The notes under the pieces were generated by a model. The model did no database searches. It was not told the origin of the DNA and saw nothing but the letters and a program-made list of their open reading frames with translations. The translations under genes and the position numbers were made by a program. A stretch of DNA of 64,000 bases from HXMU1420-2 sp017643305 (GTDB taxonomy: Bacteria; Pseudomonadota; Alphaproteobacteria; Rhodobacterales; Rhodobacteraceae). Where the stretch lies: NCBI GenBank assembly GCA_965217135.1, contig OZ244249.1:4340001-4404000 (forward strand). Direction: 5' to 3'. Positions 9,246 to 17,526 of the stretch are shown piece by piece. Within the stretch, counting starts at the first letter, position 1, and each line of letters starts with the position of its first letter.

Positions 9246-10205
9246 ATGTCACTCACGAAATACCTGATTAGCGCAGCGATGGTTTCCGCCTTCGCTGCAC
9301 CACTTGCCGCTGAAGAGGTCAAGATTGGCATTCCCACATGGACCGGGGCGCAGGCCATTGGGCATGTCCTGGGCGAGATCGTGACCACCCGCATCGGTGG
9401 CACGGTGGAGTACGTGCCCGGCAACAACGCCACAATTTTCCAGGCAATGGACCAGGGCAAGGGTGATATCGACGTTCACCCCGATGTCTGGTTGCCCAAC
9501 CAGGAATCTTTCACAAAGCAGTATGTCGATGGCGCGGGGACTGTCACGCTGTCATCGAACCCATATCAGGGAAATCAGGGCTTCTGCGTATCCAAAAACT
9601 TTGCCGCAGAGATGAACATCACCGACATAGCGGATCTGGGCCGCCCGGATGTGGCCGCTGCGATGGACAGTGATGGCAATGGCAAAGGTGAAATGTGGAT
9701 CGGTGCGCCGGGTTGGGCTTCGGCCAATGTGAACGAGGTCAAGGTTCGCGACTATGGCCTACTGGATTTCATTGAGCCGATCCGTGCAGAAGAGGCGGTG
9801 AAGACCGCGCGCATCAAAGACAGCATCGCCAAAAATGAAGGCTATGCATTCTACTGCTATGAACCGCATGCTGTTTGGTACATGTTCGACGTGGTCATGC
9901 TGACAGAGCCAACTTATGACCCCGAAAAATATGTCATGGTGCAGCCTTCAGATGACCCAGACTGGTACAACAAGTCGATGGTTGCCAGCAAAGACGCCCT
10001 GAAGGAAGTTCAGATCGCTTGGTCCAACTCACTTGCGGATCGCTCTCCGGCAATTGCAGAGTTCTTTGCGAACTTCTCGCTGACTGCCAATGACGTGAGT
10101 TCGCTTGCCTTTGAAATCAGCGCCAATGGGCGGGATGCCGGGGACGTTGCGGCTGATTGGGTTGAAGCCAATTCCGACCGCGTCGACGCGATGCTGGGCC
10201 TCTGA
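9246..10205 (+). CDS. ABC transporter substrate-binding protein, glycine betaine/OpuAC type
   Basis: The 319-residue periplasmic protein has an N-terminal signal peptide (MSLTKYLISAAMVSAFAAPLAAEE) ending near residue 22 and the OpuAC/ProX-type fold. The segments GIPTWTGAQAIGHVLGEIV and GDIDVHPDVWLPNQ are typical of binding proteins for quaternary amines. Several conserved aromatic residues (W15-like, FYCYEPHAVW) could form the cage for a cationic ligand. GGAGA lies upstream of the ATG. It follows the CuyA-like gene by 32 bases and precedes its ATPase and permease, so the ligand is probably related to the lyase substrate. The actual ligand is unknown. Confidence 0.88.
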   Translation: MSLTKYLISAAMVSAFAAPLAAEEVKIGIPTWTGAQAIGHVLGEIVTTRIGGTVEYVPGNNATIFQAMDQGKGDIDVHPDVWLPNQESFTKQYVDGAGTVTLSSNPYQGNQGFCVSKNFAAEMNITDIADLGRPDVAAAMDSDGNGKGEMWIGAPGWASANVNEVKVRDYGLLDFIEPIRAEEAVKTARIKDSIAKNEGYAFYCYEPHAVWYMFDVVMLTEPTYDPEKYVMVQPSDDPDWYNKSMVASKDALKEVQIAWSNSLADRSPAIAEFFANFSLTANDVSSLAFEISANGRDAGDVAADWVEANSDRVDAMLGL

Positions 10206-10267
10206 AACCGGCCAGAAAGTAACGGGCGGCATCGACAGGTGTCGCCCCTTTTGCAGGAAATGCACCG

Positions 10268-11332
10268 GTGGAGCGGATGAGCGACGAAACCGTGATTGAG
10301 ATCTCCAATGTCTGGAAGATCTTCGGAGAAAAACCGACAGACGCTCTGGAAGCTATCCGAACGCGGGGCCTGACCAAGGCCGAGGTCCTTGCCGAATTCA
10401 ATGCGGTTGTGGGCGTGGCCGATGTCAGCCTCAACGTCAAGCGCGGCGAGATTTTCTGTATCATGGGTCTCTCGGGCAGCGGAAAATCTACCCTCGTGCG
10501 CCATTTCAATCGCTTGCTGGAACCTACCGCCGGCAAGATCGAGATAGAGGGCACCGACGTCATGGCTCTGGGCACAAAAGAGCTTCAGAGCTTCCGCAAC
10601 AACAAGATCGGGATGGTCTTCCAGAACTTCGCGCTGATGCCACACCGCTCGGTCCTCGACAACGTGGCTATGCCGCTTGAAATCCGTCAGGTCGCCAAGA
10701 ATGAGCGTATGCGCCAGGCGGCAGCCATTCTCGATATCGTCGAATTGGGAGCATGGGGGTCGAAATTCGCCCACGAGCTTTCTGGCGGCATGCAGCAACG
10801 TGTGGGCCTTGCCCGTGCACTCGCGGCAAACCCTGATGTGCTCTTGATGGATGAACCCTTCTCCGCACTCGACCCGTTGATCCGTCGGCAGTTGCAGGAT
10901 GAGTTCATACGACTGTCCAAAATTCTAAAGAAAACGACGATCTTCATCACCCATGACCTCGACGAGGCCGTGCGCATTGGTGACCGGATTGCGATCATGC
11001 GCGATGGCAAAATGGTTCAGATCGGCTCCGCTGAGGAGATTGTCATGCATCCGGCCGATGACTACGTCGCCGATTTTGTCGCCGGGATATCACGTCTGAA
11101 AGTGGTGCATGCCAATGCCGTGATGCAGCCGTTAGACACCCATCTCGCCAATCACGGCCCTCTGCCCGATGACATCGGTCGGGTGGATTACAACGAGACG
11201 CTTTCTGCTTTGATCACCCGGGCGATCGACGATGATCGGCCGCTTCTAGTTATGCAGGATGGCGAAAAGAAAGGCGTCATCACGCGCGCGGATCTGCTGC
11301 GGACTGTGATTGAAGGGACGGAAATGTCATGA
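10268..11332 (+). CDS. ABC transporter ATP-binding protein, ProV type with CBS region
   Basis: The 354-residue ATPase shows Walker A GLSGSGKST, the signature LSGGMQQRVGLARAL, Walker B VLLMDEPFSALDP and the switch histidine in FITHDLDEA. About 90 C-terminal residues form a CBS-like region (ending GVITRADLLRTVIEG), which in ProV/OpuA proteins senses ionic strength. The N terminus has the ProV-like insertion before the ATPase core. The start is either the GTG at 10268, with AGGA nine bases upstream, or the ATG at 10277. It overlaps the permease gene by four bases (ATGA), so translation is coupled. Confidence 0.88.
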   Translation: MERMSDETVIEISNVWKIFGEKPTDALEAIRTRGLTKAEVLAEFNAVVGVADVSLNVKRGEIFCIMGLSGSGKSTLVRHFNRLLEPTAGKIEIEGTDVMALGTKELQSFRNNKIGMVFQNFALMPHRSVLDNVAMPLEIRQVAKNERMRQAAAILDIVELGAWGSKFAHELSGGMQQRVGLARALAANPDVLLMDEPFSALDPLIRRQLQDEFIRLSKILKKTTIFITHDLDEAVRIGDRIAIMRDGKMVQIGSAEEIVMHPADDYVADFVAGISRLKVVHANAVMQPLDTHLANHGPLPDDIGRVDYNETLSALITRAIDDDRPLLVMQDGEKKGVITRADLLRTVIEGTEMS

Positions 11333-12873
11333 GCGAAGATCTTGGCGTGAACCCGCTGGAAGACACGGAAAGCGCGGCAGCCCAGGCATATGCGGAGGAA
11401 CGCCGGGAAAACATCCGTACCTTTGTGCGCACCAGCCCTGACTACTACATCAGAAACTTTGACAAGATCGGCGCCTCCGCTCGCTTCACGGCGACATTCA
11501 ACATTCTGGCGGGGCTGTTTGGACCGATCTGGTTTGGCGCGCGTGGGCTCTGGTCATGGGCTTTGGCGTTTCTCGTTGTTGAGGCTATTGGCTTTGTCCA
11601 GATCGCGCGGGGTCTCTTCGGAGATCTGGGAGCTGATGCTCTGGCGCGTGTCACATCCATCGAAGGCACGCTCGATCTGCGCTACCGACAACTTGCTGCT
11701 GCGGAAGAGAGCGGTTCAGATCGGGCTGCAGCCATCCAGCGCCAGATTGACGGGCTAGAAGCTAACATTGACGGCTTCCGCGCAGAGGCAGAGATGCTGG
11801 CCGCACAGGGGCCCTCTATTGCGCTGACAGGGTTTGTAATCCTGATTGTGGCCAAGCTGATACAAGCCATAGTCGCCAACTGGGCGTTGGAAGCGCGGTT
11901 CTCGGACTGGCTTTCGGATCGAACAATTCGCTCTGGAATGCCGGTGAGCCAAATCGCATTCAGCGCAGGTTTCATGATCCTGCTCGTTGCGACCGCAATG
12001 GTGCACTACAGTTTCCCGGGCCGGTTCGTATTTCTCAGCGATTTCCCGACTGAGAAGTCGATCCGTCTGACAAGCATCGGAGCGGTCGAGGATTTCATCG
12101 CCTGGTGCGTCACCAACAGTGTGGCCTTTTTTGACGGCCTGACCGCGGCCATTCGCTGGCTTTTGGATGCCATGGAGGTCGCATTGGTGCAGACCCCGTG
12201 GATCGTGGTCGCGGCGCTCATTGTGCTGCTGACATGGCTCACGGCGGGCTTGCGGATGGCGATCTGGTCCGGAGCCTTTCTAGCCTATATGGGCCTTCTC
12301 GGCTTCTGGGAAAAAGCCATGACCACTTTGGCGCTTCTGGGTACGGCAGCGCTTCTTTCAATCGTGATCGGCATCCCTCTGGGCATGTTCTCTGCACGTC
12401 GGCCACGCTTTTACGCGGTGATCCAGCCAATCATGGACTTTATGCAGACCATGCCCGCATTTGTCTTCATGGTCCCGGTGATTGCCTTTTTCGGTGTCGG
12501 CAAGCCTGCGGCAGTCATTGTCACCATGATCTTTGGCGGAACACCCGTGGTTCGCCTTACCGTTCTGGGCCTGCGTGGTGTGCCCGAAAGCGTGCGCGAA
12601 GCGGCAATCAGTTTTGGCGCCAACAAATGGTACCTACTCACGAAAGTCGACCTGCCTCTGGCCAGCCCCTCCATCCGAGCGGGCATTAACCAGACGATCA
12701 TGCTCTCCCTTGCGATGGTCGTGGTTGCATCTCTGATCGGCGCGAAGGGACTGGGCGAAGACGTACTCGAGGCACTGCAATACGCAAATGTGGGCCAGGG
12801 GATCCTTGCGGGCTTTGCCATTCTCTTCTGCGCAATGATCCTCGATCGGATTGTTCAAGGCCAGCGAAAGTGA
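11329..12873 (+). CDS. ABC transporter permease, ProW type with large N-terminal extension
   Basis: Residues from about 290 to 514 are a normal ProW-like permease, with the EAA-type loop VPESVREAAISFGANKWYLL and several membrane segments. The first 250 residues or so are extra: a soluble start, a membrane segment near 57-92 (beginning FNILAGLFGPIWFGARGLWS, reminiscent of DUF2628), a charged, probably coiled-coil stretch at 105-160, and two more membrane segments near 163-185 and 208-227. Usual ProW proteins are 280-350 residues, so at 514 this one is unusually long. The gene overlaps its neighbours by four bases on each side. What the extension does is unknown. Confidence 0.85.
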   Translation: MSEDLGVNPLEDTESAAAQAYAEERRENIRTFVRTSPDYYIRNFDKIGASARFTATFNILAGLFGPIWFGARGLWSWALAFLVVEAIGFVQIARGLFGDLGADALARVTSIEGTLDLRYRQLAAAEESGSDRAAAIQRQIDGLEANIDGFRAEAEMLAAQGPSIALTGFVILIVAKLIQAIVANWALEARFSDWLSDRTIRSGMPVSQIAFSAGFMILLVATAMVHYSFPGRFVFLSDFPTEKSIRLTSIGAVEDFIAWCVTNSVAFFDGLTAAIRWLLDAMEVALVQTPWIVVAALIVLLTWLTAGLRMAIWSGAFLAYMGLLGFWEKAMTTLALLGTAALLSIVIGIPLGMFSARRPRFYAVIQPIMDFMQTMPAFVFMVPVIAFFGVGKPAAVIVTMIFGGTPVVRLTVLGLRGVPESVREAAISFGANKWYLLTKVDLPLASPSIRAGINQTIMLSLAMVVVASLIGAKGLGEDVLEALQYANVGQGILAGFAILFCAMILDRIVQGQRK

Positions 12874-13592
12874 CGCCTCTGGTACTTGTCCATGGTTTCA
12901 TGGGAGGGAGCGCGCAGTGGGATGGCTATCTCAATGCCATTGAGCGGCAGCGCGATCTGGTTTTGGTTGACCTGCCCGGCTTCGGCGCAAATGCCCATAT
13001 GCCACCGATTAACAGCATCGGTGGATATGCCGACTGGGTCATCCACCATCTTCGCGACCTCGGGGTAGAGCGGTACCACCTGCTGGGTCATTCCATGGGC
13101 GGCATGATTGTCCAGGACATAGTCCGGCGCGACAGTAAAAGGGTCGACCGTCTGGTGCTTTATGCAACCGGCGCGATCGGCGTTTTGCCTGGGCGGTTTG
13201 AGACCATAGAGGAGAGCAAAAGACGCGCAGCGCAGGACGGTTCTGTTGCCACCGCTCGACGGATTTCAGCAACTTGGTTTTTGGAGCGCGAAAACGCCGC
13301 AGGATATGAAAATTGCGCCACCGTCGCAACCCAAGCCAAGTTAGCCGCAATTTATGCAGGGCTGGATGCGATGCAATCCTGGTCAGGAGAGGAGAACCTC
13401 GGCGAGATCGCGCAAGAGACACTGATCCTTTGGGGCGATCATGATCGGACCTATCCCTGGGGCCAAATCCAAAAGCTTTGGGATGCCATTCCTGATGCAT
13501 CGCTTGGCGTCGTACCGGGGTGTTCCCATGCGGTACATGCTGAGAAATCTGAGTTATTCCAATTTTTGGTTGCTGACTTTCTTGATCGCTGA
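12870..13592 (+). CDS. alpha/beta hydrolase
   Basis: The 240-residue protein has the alpha/beta hydrolase fold without a signal peptide. The nucleophile elbow GHSMGG places the serine at residue 75, the acid is probably Asp190 or Asp192 in WGDHDRTYP, and the histidine is His220 in GCSHAVH. The oxyanion HG motif is LVLVHGFMGG. It starts with GTG and overlaps the permease stop by four bases, which ties it to the lyase-transporter operon. It could hydrolyse an ester or amide form of the imported compound before the PLP lyase acts. The substrate is not known. Confidence 0.85.
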   Translation: MTPLVLVHGFMGGSAQWDGYLNAIERQRDLVLVDLPGFGANAHMPPINSIGGYADWVIHHLRDLGVERYHLLGHSMGGMIVQDIVRRDSKRVDRLVLYATGAIGVLPGRFETIEESKRRAAQDGSVATARRISATWFLERENAAGYENCATVATQAKLAAIYAGLDAMQSWSGEENLGEIAQETLILWGDHDRTYPWGQIQKLWDAIPDASLGVVPGCSHAVHAEKSELFQFLVADFLDR

Positions 13593-13893
13593 GCAGTTCA
13601 ACAACACGACCTTCTGCCGGGTGTCGTCTTATGTCGGCTCCGTACGTTGAGCAGTTACTCGCTCTACGCGCGACGAAGGTCCTCAGTGGGACAGCAATGA
13701 TCGACACTGCAGCACGCACGAACGTCAGGCTTGACGAGAATGCGACTTCAGTCAGGTCTACCGGTTTCCGGGACTGAACCCGTAGTATTACCTAACGCCA
13801 CCGAAGATAGACGAAAGTCTCATCCGCTCTCTTTCAAACCATTGTTGACTCAAGACCTCACTTGCTTACCATCTCACTGGAATGGGAGACAGT
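13593..13893. other. intergenic region between two operons
   Basis: No gene or RNA was recognised in these 301 bases, and no strong terminator follows the hydrolase. The promoter of the cytochrome c gene must lie here, but no element stands out. Confidence 0.4.
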
Positions 13894-14214
13894 ATGACAA
13901 AGTTAATCGGTGCAATATCGGTTGCCGCCGCGCTTGTTTGTTCAAGTGATGCGACAGCAGGCGACGCGGCTGCGGGCGACAAGCGTTATCACGAATCTTG
14001 CCACGCCTGCCATGGGCCGGCCGGAAAAGGGGCTTCAAGCTATCCCAAAGTCTCCGGCAATCCAGTCGAATACACGCGTGAAAAACTCACAGCCTATAGG
14101 TCCGGGCAAAAGTTTGGCCCGAATTCAGCGCTTATGATCATGATGGCGAAACCGCTTTCCGACGAAGAAATAGAGAACCTCGCGGTTTATCTAAAGGACG
14201 CCAAATACAAATAA
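13894..14214 (+). CDS. small periplasmic class I cytochrome c
   Basis: The 106-residue protein has a signal peptide (MTKLIGAISVAAALVCSSDATA), one haem-binding CHACH motif, and a C-terminal helix NLAVYLKD typical of cytochrome c-553/c5. The distal methionine is probably one of those in MIMMAKPLS. The ATG at 13894 has GGGAGA five bases upstream; an ATG at 13882 has none. It is followed after 50 bases by the sorbosone dehydrogenase-like gene and is likely its electron acceptor. Electrons would pass to the respiratory chain in the periplasm. Confidence 0.88.
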   Translation: MTKLIGAISVAAALVCSSDATAGDAAAGDKRYHESCHACHGPAGKGASSYPKVSGNPVEYTREKLTAYRSGQKFGPNSALMIMMAKPLSDEEIENLAVYLKDAKYK

Positions 14215-14264
14215 AAAATTGCGCCAAAAATAGACGACGAAGACGATAAAGGGAGGAACTAGAA

Positions 14265-15575
14265 ATGAAGCTTTCAAAATATAGGTCGCTGATCACATGT
14301 ACGGCGTCCGCACTACTTATGAGCGGCTCAGTCGCGTCAGCGCAGGGAATGGACGTGCCAGTCATAGAAGCGACGGCCGTCCTCGAAGGCCTTGAGTCGC
14401 CATGGGACATGTCAGTTCGTGCTGACGGTACAATGTTTTTCACAGAGAAATGTAAAGGTTTGTCAATGCGTTCCCCAGATGGAACGGTGACGAATATTTA
14501 CGGGATGAAAGGCTCTGAGGGATATTCCGGGACTGGCGATGATCTGTTCTGCGAAGGTCAGGCCGGTATGATGGGCGTTGCTGCTGATCGTAACTTTGAT
14601 CAAAATCGCCGCCTTTATGTCGCATCAACATCCGATAAATACCACGGCGACGGTTGCAAAAGCAATTTTGAACGCTGTGACGGAAACATTGTAATGCGCC
14701 TCACTTTGAGTGAGGACATGAGCAGCGTCGCTGACAGAACGGATATTGTTACTGACATCCAGTACAAGCCGTTTGAGTCTGACCAACCCTTTGGTGGTCC
14801 TGGTGCTCACAACGGCGGGCGTCTGCGCGTTGGTCCAGGTGGGTATCTTTGGGTTGCCGGTGGTGACCGCCACAGAGGCATCTGCCCACAATCCCCGGAG
14901 TTGCTGTGTGGCAAAGTGCTGCGCATCGATACGGATGGAAACGCCCATCCTGATAACAACCCGCCGGAAGGCTTTGACAAGCGCGTTTACACTTATGGTC
15001 ACCGCAACGTGCAGGGAATTGACTTCCGCCCCAGCGATGGCAAAGCGTTTACCGCAGAGCACGGACCATGGCACAGCGATGAAATCACTGCGCTTGTAAA
15101 CGGCGGAAATGCTGGTTGGGATCCCCAAGAAAATACCGCCGGAAGAGGTGCTTGCCCTGACCAGTACTGCGGGTATGAACCGGGGCAGATGGATGGGAAG
15201 GATCCAGCGATCCGCGCTTCCTACATGCCAATGAGTGACACTCGCTTTGAAGACCTCATGCCTCCGACATGGAACAACAATGGTTGGTCGCAAGGCACGT
15301 CGTCGGCCGCATTCCTGAAGGGCGATAACTGGGGTATCTATGAAGGTCGGCTTGCGACAGGTGTCTTGGGCATTGGCTTTGGCGGTACACCAATTGGCCA
15401 GCGGATAGACATGGTCTCAATCACGCCAGACGGTTTGGGCGTCAATACGATCACACGTATGCCGCTCGGCTTTTCCAAGCGTTTCCGTGGTTTGGTATTG
15501 GCACCTGATAGCTCACTCTACGTCGCAACTGATGAAGGAGAGATCTATCGGGTTACGGCGACAAGCAGCCAGTAA
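14265..15575 (+). CDS. cysteine-rich PQQ-type sugar/sorbosone dehydrogenase-like protein
   Basis: The 436-residue secreted protein has a signal peptide ending at ASAQG and the six-bladed propeller of soluble glucose dehydrogenase/L-sorbosone dehydrogenases. Family marks are LESPWDMSVRADGTMFFTEK, GPGAHNGGRLRVGP with the catalytic-type histidine, GKVLRIDTDG, YGHRNVQG and TAEHGP. The mature protein contains at least ten cysteines, in pairs such as DGCKSNFERCDG, GICPQSPELLCGK and GACPDQYC, many more than in soluble glucose dehydrogenase, suggesting several disulfides. It should oxidise an aldose or similar alcohol/aldehyde with PQQ and donate to the adjacent cytochrome c. GGGAGGA lies upstream of the ATG. 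Confidence 0.87.
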   Translation: MKLSKYRSLITCTASALLMSGSVASAQGMDVPVIEATAVLEGLESPWDMSVRADGTMFFTEKCKGLSMRSPDGTVTNIYGMKGSEGYSGTGDDLFCEGQAGMMGVAADRNFDQNRRLYVASTSDKYHGDGCKSNFERCDGNIVMRLTLSEDMSSVADRTDIVTDIQYKPFESDQPFGGPGAHNGGRLRVGPGGYLWVAGGDRHRGICPQSPELLCGKVLRIDTDGNAHPDNNPPEGFDKRVYTYGHRNVQGIDFRPSDGKAFTAEHGPWHSDEITALVNGGNAGWDPQENTAGRGACPDQYCGYEPGQMDGKDPAIRASYMPMSDTRFEDLMPPTWNNNGWSQGTSSAAFLKGDNWGIYEGRLATGVLGIGFGGTPIGQRIDMVSITPDGLGVNTITRMPLGFSKRFRGLVLAPDSSLYVATDEGEIYRVTATSSQ

Positions 15576-15607
15576 CCTCGTCGCGTAAGCGTAGCGTACT
15601 CAAGCAG

Positions 15608-15641
15608 AAAGGCGAGCAAGGGCATACCTTGCTCGCCTTTT
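15608..15641 (+). terminator. rho-independent terminator after the dehydrogenase
   Basis: A 14-base stem (AAAGGCGAGCAAGG with CCTTGCTCGCCTTT) encloses the five-base loop GCATA and ends in a short T run. It lies 33 bases after the stop codon of the sorbosone dehydrogenase-like gene and closes the two-gene cytochrome operon. Confidence 0.85.
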
Positions 15642-15675
15642 CAAATGAAGAAATGATTTTTTGAAAGTGCTTGGG

Positions 15676-16089
15676 ATGATGATTTACATCAAAATTGCAG
15701 CTGAAAAGTTCAAAGGGCTTGTGACCGGGACTATTTCTGGTTTTGTGCTTTTGGTAATGACTTCAGCGCTGCCTGCACAAACTCAGGAAAACTGGAGTTG
15801 CGAAGAAACTGCATTCTACAGTGTGTACGAGGACCCCTCTCTCACTGAGAGCAAAAAAACGTCAAATACAAAAACTTTGAAATGGGTTGATGCAAACACT
15901 ATCGGATTTGAGTCCTTGTCATTGGAACGAATAAGTCCAGAATCAGTAACCTTTTTCAATCAGAACTCCGGAAGCTCCCTGCAGATTAATCAAACCGAAA
16001 GACCATACTTAGTGGTTCTCACGCAGCCGCAAGTCTGGATGAACAAGTATGGAAACTTGCGGGTTCGCTTCTACAGATGCACACCGTAA
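15676..16089 (+). CDS. hypothetical secreted protein
   Basis: This 137-residue protein is not recognised. It has a long hydrophobic segment near residues 18-34, ending SALPAQTQ, that looks like a signal peptide. A small soluble domain with two cysteines (WSCEETAF and RFYRCTP at the extreme C terminus) follows, and the two may pair. The DNA is more AT-rich than its surroundings, which hints at foreign origin. The start is uncertain: a TTG at 15661 and ATGs at 15676 and 15679 are all possible and none has a strong ribosome binding site. It stands alone after a terminator. Confidence 0.5.
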   Translation: MMIYIKIAAEKFKGLVTGTISGFVLLVMTSALPAQTQENWSCEETAFYSVYEDPSLTESKKTSNTKTLKWVDANTIGFESLSLERISPESVTFFNQNSGSSLQINQTERPYLVVLTQPQVWMNKYGNLRVRFYRCTP

Positions 16090-16446
16090 AAAGCCAAATG
16101 TGAAGAATGATGTAGGGACATGGGCGTGATCCAGGACCGCTTCACATCTTGAACTTTATCGGTTCACAGAAAAACATTGCTACTTAGCCAAAAGCCGACA
16201 AGGATTCGATCGCAGCGGAAAGCAGCTTGTTATGCCTTGCGGCGGCAACAGCGGGCTATGAGTAGACCAATGATGTCTGCATTGCTGATATCTGGCGGAA
16301 TATCTCAAATATCTCGGTGAGCGCGGAGGAGCCGTTCATCACTCAAACGGAGTGTGTTCGCATATTGACGATCAGACAGTTTGAAGGCCAAGATCAAAAA
16401 AGCGTAGGAACATTTATTCAAATAGAGCGACCAAAGGGCGGACCGC
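16090..16446. other. intergenic region before the catabolic block
   Basis: No gene is recognised in these 357 relatively AT-rich bases. It should hold the promoter of the M29/NicX-like gene. No clear palindrome or terminator was seen. Confidence 0.4.
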
Positions 16447-17526
16447 TTGGAAATAAGTCAGGGTGTCCATAACTTACTTTTCAATTGCGCAAGGTGCCGT
16501 CCCGGTGAAACCGTCCTTCTTGCCTATGAACCGGGCCAATTTGGCTATTTTGACGACCAGCTTCGATCTGAATTCATCCATGAAGCCGAAAAGGGCGGAT
16601 TTGTCGTAAACAGCGTAGATGTGGGATTTTCCCCAACGACGCCGACGATCTCAGACAAACTTCTGGAAGAGATGAAAGGCGTCGATGTCGTTGTTTTTCT
16701 TGCCCGCCTTGGCGACCAGTTGCGCTTCTCCGAATTGCCGGCCGGTCCGCGTTTTGTTGTCTGTTTTGCTCACAACAAGGAGCTTTTGAGTTCCGCGTTC
16801 GGCGCCGCAGATTACGGCGCTTTCGTCGAGCTGAAACACGTAGTTGATCAAGCGTTGTTGGAATCTGAACGTATCGAAATCACCTGTCCAGCTGGTACGA
16901 AAATTGAAGGCTCGATCGAAGATAAAACAAAAAGTCCCGAGGACACATCCTTACTGCGATTTCCAATGTCCGTCTTTTCACCCGTCCCAGCCGCGGGATT
17001 TTCCGGCAAGTTTGCCTTGGGTGGTTTCCTTACGGGCACAGGATCACGTTACTACGAGCCTTACACCGTCGAATTTGAAGGCCAAGTCTATGCGCATTTT
17101 TTCAAGGGACGGCTCGTGGTTTTTTCCGGAAAAAGCACCGATGTAATATTGGCAAATGCACATTACGACCGCGTGGCCACTAAATACAATTTGGCTCGGA
17201 ACATCGTGCATTCATGGCATGCGGGAATTCACCCTGGCTGTAGTTTTCCATGGGACATGCGTGCGGATTTTGAACATTGGGGCGGCACGGCCTTTGGCAA
17301 TCCTCGCGTGCTGCATTTCCACACCTGCGGGACCTACGCACCAGGCGAGATATCTTGGAACCTGTTTGACCCAACCATCAAAATCAACGGAGCGGCGATA
17401 TGGGAAGATGGCGTTTTCTATCCCGATCGTCTCGCTGGAGGGCGGGACATTCTTGCTCGCTTCCCCTCAGTCGCAAAGATTTTCGCAAACCCCGACCGCA
17501 GAATTGGTTTGGGCGACGTCACCTAG
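16447..17526 (+). CDS. M29 aminopeptidase/NicX-like metalloenzyme
   Basis: The 359-residue cytoplasmic protein resembles the group that includes M29 aminopeptidases and the 2,5-dihydroxypyridine dioxygenase NicX. The C-terminal third is rich in candidate metal ligands: His255, His258 and His262 in VHSWHAGIHPG, and His290-x-His292 in RVLHFHTCG. NicX has His-x-Asp at the latter place as I recall it, so the site here differs. An additional family mark is CGTYAPGEISWN followed by a Dpti-type strand. The start is TTG at 16447 with AAAGGG upstream; no other start fits before an in-frame stop at 16423. Its 3' end overlaps the convergent creatininase gene by eight bases. Whether it opens a ring or hydrolyses a peptide-like bond is not decided by sequence. 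Confidence 0.7.
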   Translation: MEISQGVHNLLFNCARCRPGETVLLAYEPGQFGYFDDQLRSEFIHEAEKGGFVVNSVDVGFSPTTPTISDKLLEEMKGVDVVVFLARLGDQLRFSELPAGPRFVVCFAHNKELLSSAFGAADYGAFVELKHVVDQALLESERIEITCPAGTKIEGSIEDKTKSPEDTSLLRFPMSVFSPVPAAGFSGKFALGGFLTGTGSRYYEPYTVEFEGQVYAHFFKGRLVVFSGKSTDVILANAHYDRVATKYNLARNIVHSWHAGIHPGCSFPWDMRADFEHWGGTAFGNPRVLHFHTCGTYAPGEISWNLFDPTIKINGAAIWEDGVFYPDRLAGGRDILARFPSVAKIFANPDRRIGLGDVT

